From: Thiodiazotropha sp040506775
GTDB lineage: Bacteria > Pseudomonadota > Gammaproteobacteria > Chromatiales > Chromatiaceae
Reading direction: 5' to 3'
Length of the DNA: 64,000 bases
NCBI GenBank assembly: GCA_040506775.1
Contig: JBEVWC010000017.1
Coordinates: forward strand, 6,820 to 70,819
Below the pieces are notes generated by a model that searched no databases, was not told where the DNA came from, and worked only from the letters and a program-made list of their open reading frames with translations. Position 1 is the first letter of the stretch, and the number at the start of each line of letters is the position of its first letter. A program made the position numbers and the translations under genes. Positions 62,277-64,000 of this stretch are shown piece after piece.

Positions 62277-63944
62277 GTGAAAGCCTTCGATCATCGCAAA
62301 TACCGCCCAAACCCGGTCGTCACCATGACGGACCGTCAATGGCCCGACAACCGCATCGAGAGCGCACCGATATGGGCCAGCGTTGACCTGCGTGATGGCA
62401 ATCAGGCCCTGCTCGAGCCGATGAATGTCACCCAGAAGCAGCGCCTTTGGGATTTGCTGGTGAAACTGGGTTTCAAGGAGATCGAGGTCGGATTTCCCGC
62501 CGCCAGTGAGCCGGACTTCGCCTTTGTGCGGCGTCTGATCGAAGAGGAGCGGATTCCTGGAGATGTCACCATCCAGGTGCTCGTACAGGCTCGCGAAGAT
62601 CTTATCCGCAAGACCTTCGAAGCCCTGCGGGGCGCCCGGCGCGCCATCGTCCACGTCTACAACTCCACCTCCACGGTGCAACGGGAACGGGTGTTCCGCA
62701 AGGACCGGGAGGGAATCAAGGCGATCGCGGTGAGCGGCGCACGGATGCTCCAGCAGGAGGCCGCCCGCTATCCGCAAACCGAGTGGGTTTTCCAGTACTC
62801 ACCCGAGAGTTTCAGCAATACCGAGTGGGATTACGCCGTCGAGGTGTGCGATGCGGTGATCGATGTCTGGCAACCGACCCCGCAAGCGCCCTGCATCATC
62901 AACCTGCCCGCCACCGTGGAGAGCAGCACCCCCAATCGTTTTGCCGACCAGGTGGAGTACTTCTGCCGGCATGTCTCCCGACGCGAGGCGATCATCGTCT
63001 CCGTGCACACCCACAACGACCGGGGCAGCGCGGTTGCGGCGGCGGAACTGGCCCTGCTTGCGGGGGCGGACCGGGTCGAGGGGACGCTGCTCGGCAATGG
63101 CGAGCGCACCGGCAACATGGATGCGGTCACCCTGGCGATGAATCTCTACAGCCAGGGGATCGACCCGGGTCTGGACCTCTCGGATCCGGACGAGGTGATC
63201 CGGGTGTACCGGGAATGCACCGGACTTCCGGTCCATCCCCGCCACCCCTGGGTCGGCGAACTGGTCTACACCGCGTTTTCCGGCTCGCATCAGGACGCGA
63301 TCCGCAAGTGCCTGCATGTTCAGGCCGAGGACGAACCCTGGCAGGTGGCGTACCTGCCCATCGATCCCAGGGATATCGGTCGGGACTACCAGGCGGTGAT
63401 ACGGGTCAACAGTCAGTCGGGCAAGGGCGGTGTGGCCTATGTCCTGGAGCGCGACTACGGAATTCGGTTACCCCGCTGGATGCAGGTGGAGTTCGCGCCG
63501 ATCGTGCAACAGGCCTCCGAACGGATGAAAGGGGAAGTGAGCAGCGAAACCATCTACCAGCTGTTCCTGCAACACTTCGTACAACCCCGGGGGGCCTACC
63601 GGCTCGCCGGATACCGGCTCGACCATACCCAGGGACTGGAGCGCATCGAGGTGCAACTGCACAAGGGCCACCAGGAGATCCGCATCGAGGGAGAGGGACA
63701 GGGAGCGATGTCGGCGTTTGTCGACGCCCTGTCGAAGATCGAAGGCCCGGTGATTCAGGTTTCGGACTACGCTGAGCACGCCCTCGAGGAAGGCACCCAA
63801 GCCGAGGCTGCCGCCTATGTGCTGTTGAAATACCGGGGGGAACGGATACCCGGCGCCGCCTTCGACCGGGATACGGTGAGCGCCTCGCTCAACGCCCTGC
63901 TCTCCGCATTGAACGCGGCCCAGGGTGACCGGCAGGCCGCATAG
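62277..63944 (+). CDS. leuA: 2-isopropylmalate synthase (long form)
   Basis: Protein of 555 residues starting at GTG. It carries the long-form start TMTDRQWPDNRIESAPIWASV and catalytic VDLRDGNQAL (R39, D40). The metal-binding HTHNDRG, GTLLGNGERTGNMD and a C-terminal LeuA dimer domain with the regulatory fold follow. It condenses 2-oxoisovalerate with acetyl-CoA in leucine synthesis and is inhibited by leucine. The whole gene, including the terminal region, is complete. It ends 20 bases before the repeat at the window edge. Confidence 0.97.
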   Translation: MKAFDHRKYRPNPVVTMTDRQWPDNRIESAPIWASVDLRDGNQALLEPMNVTQKQRLWDLLVKLGFKEIEVGFPAASEPDFAFVRRLIEEERIPGDVTIQVLVQAREDLIRKTFEALRGARRAIVHVYNSTSTVQRERVFRKDREGIKAIAVSGARMLQQEAARYPQTEWVFQYSPESFSNTEWDYAVEVCDAVIDVWQPTPQAPCIINLPATVESSTPNRFADQVEYFCRHVSRREAIIVSVHTHNDRGSAVAAAELALLAGADRVEGTLLGNGERTGNMDAVTLAMNLYSQGIDPGLDLSDPDEVIRVYRECTGLPVHPRHPWVGELVYTAFSGSHQDAIRKCLHVQAEDEPWQVAYLPIDPRDIGRDYQAVIRVNSQSGKGGVAYVLERDYGIRLPRWMQVEFAPIVQQASERMKGEVSSETIYQLFLQHFVQPRGAYRLAGYRLDHTQGLERIEVQLHKGHQEIRIEGEGQGAMSAFVDALSKIEGPVIQVSDYAEHALEEGTQAEAAAYVLLKYRGERIPGAAFDRDTVSASLNALLSALNAAQGDRQAA

Positions 63945-63964
63945 AAAGAGAGGCTGTGCGATAA

Positions 63965-64000
63965 CTCGTTCCCACGCTCTGCGTGGGAATGCAGACCCGG
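63965..64000. repeat. Dispersed CGTTCCCACGC repeat at the window end
   Basis: Thirty-four of 36 bases match the unit at 32996-33031 (CTCGTTCCCACGCTCYGCG then TGGGAATGCA), in the same orientation. The repeat probably continues past the window edge, so its full length is unknown. Confidence 0.88.

Overview
The window looks like a chromosomal segment of a gammaproteobacterium, probably of the Chromatiales or sulfur-oxidiser type. This is an inference. It rests on the GC-rich coding style, long-form LeuA, ArgE/ArgA, SCO/CtaA oxidase assembly genes, many GGDEF/PilZ proteins, a PEP-CTERM protein, a multihaem lipoprotein cytochrome, a rhodanese, and dispersed palindromic repeats of the REP kind. I saw no rRNA, tRNA, CRISPR array, intact insertion sequence or prophage.

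Layout. 1-928: end of haem A synthase (cut by the window edge) and a SCO1/SenC copper chaperone. 1160-10073: a complete rotary V/A-type ATPase operon in the order G-C-I-K-F-E-A-B-D, interrupted by two palindromic repeat elements and closed by a weak terminator. 10097-15174: a REP-type repeat, a PEP-CTERM exported protein, small periplasmic and lipoprotein genes, a strikingly structured intergenic element, a Tll0287-like haem sensor with HAMP and a double-rhodanese protein. 15751-19188: a DUF4388-like protein, a diguanylate cyclase, a YjfB-type motility protein behind a sigma-28-like promoter, and a response regulator fused to a haemerythrin domain. 19205-23593 (minus): a seven-haem lipoprotein cytochrome, a parvulin-type PPIase and a TlpA-like thioredoxin, apparently one operon. 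24254-28369: HAD dehalogenase, small exported protein, BCP-type peroxiredoxin, CinA-like protein, and an FKBP/SlyD-like plus methyltransferase fusion.

28593-32906: a periplasmic sugar-binding-type protein next to a PAS-PAS-GGDEF-EAL-CZB membrane protein, with an FNR/DNR-type site upstream. 33244-37251: a dihaem cytochrome c peroxidase divergent from an hvfA-hvfB-hvfC-doxX cluster. This is a ribosomally made, cysteine-modified metallophore pathway and I regard it as the most exciting system here. 37495-42713: a DUF155 protein, an exported MsrA-thioredoxin-MsrB fusion, two HupE/UreJ membrane proteins and a phospholipase D-family enzyme. 42722-45282 (minus): an ATP-grasp (RimK/RLAN type) gene overlapping a GNAT-C39 peptidase-like fusion, a predicted amide-ligase/peptide-tagging pair. 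45616-52642: membrane diguanylate cyclase, polytopic membrane protein, CbiX-like chelatase, MscS-type channel, MopE-like cysteine-repeat protein and DUF535 protein. 53148-59519: outer-membrane protein, a small two-helix membrane protein, haemolysin III, GlcG/HbpS-like and PilZ proteins, argE-argA and a bacteriohaemerythrin. 59537-63944: a GspE/PilB-type ATPase, an Lrp/AsnC regulator divergent from leuA, and leuA. The last 36 bases repeat an element seen at 32996.

Taken together, the window is rich in redox and metal handling (SCO, CcpA, Hvf, haem sensors, haemerythrins, peroxiredoxin, Msr) and in cyclic-di-GMP signalling (three GGDEF proteins with intact active sites and I-sites, one EAL domain, one PilZ). 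Two candidate FNR/DNR boxes lie next to two of the GGDEF genes. All functional assignments are from visible motifs and family knowledge; no database search was run.
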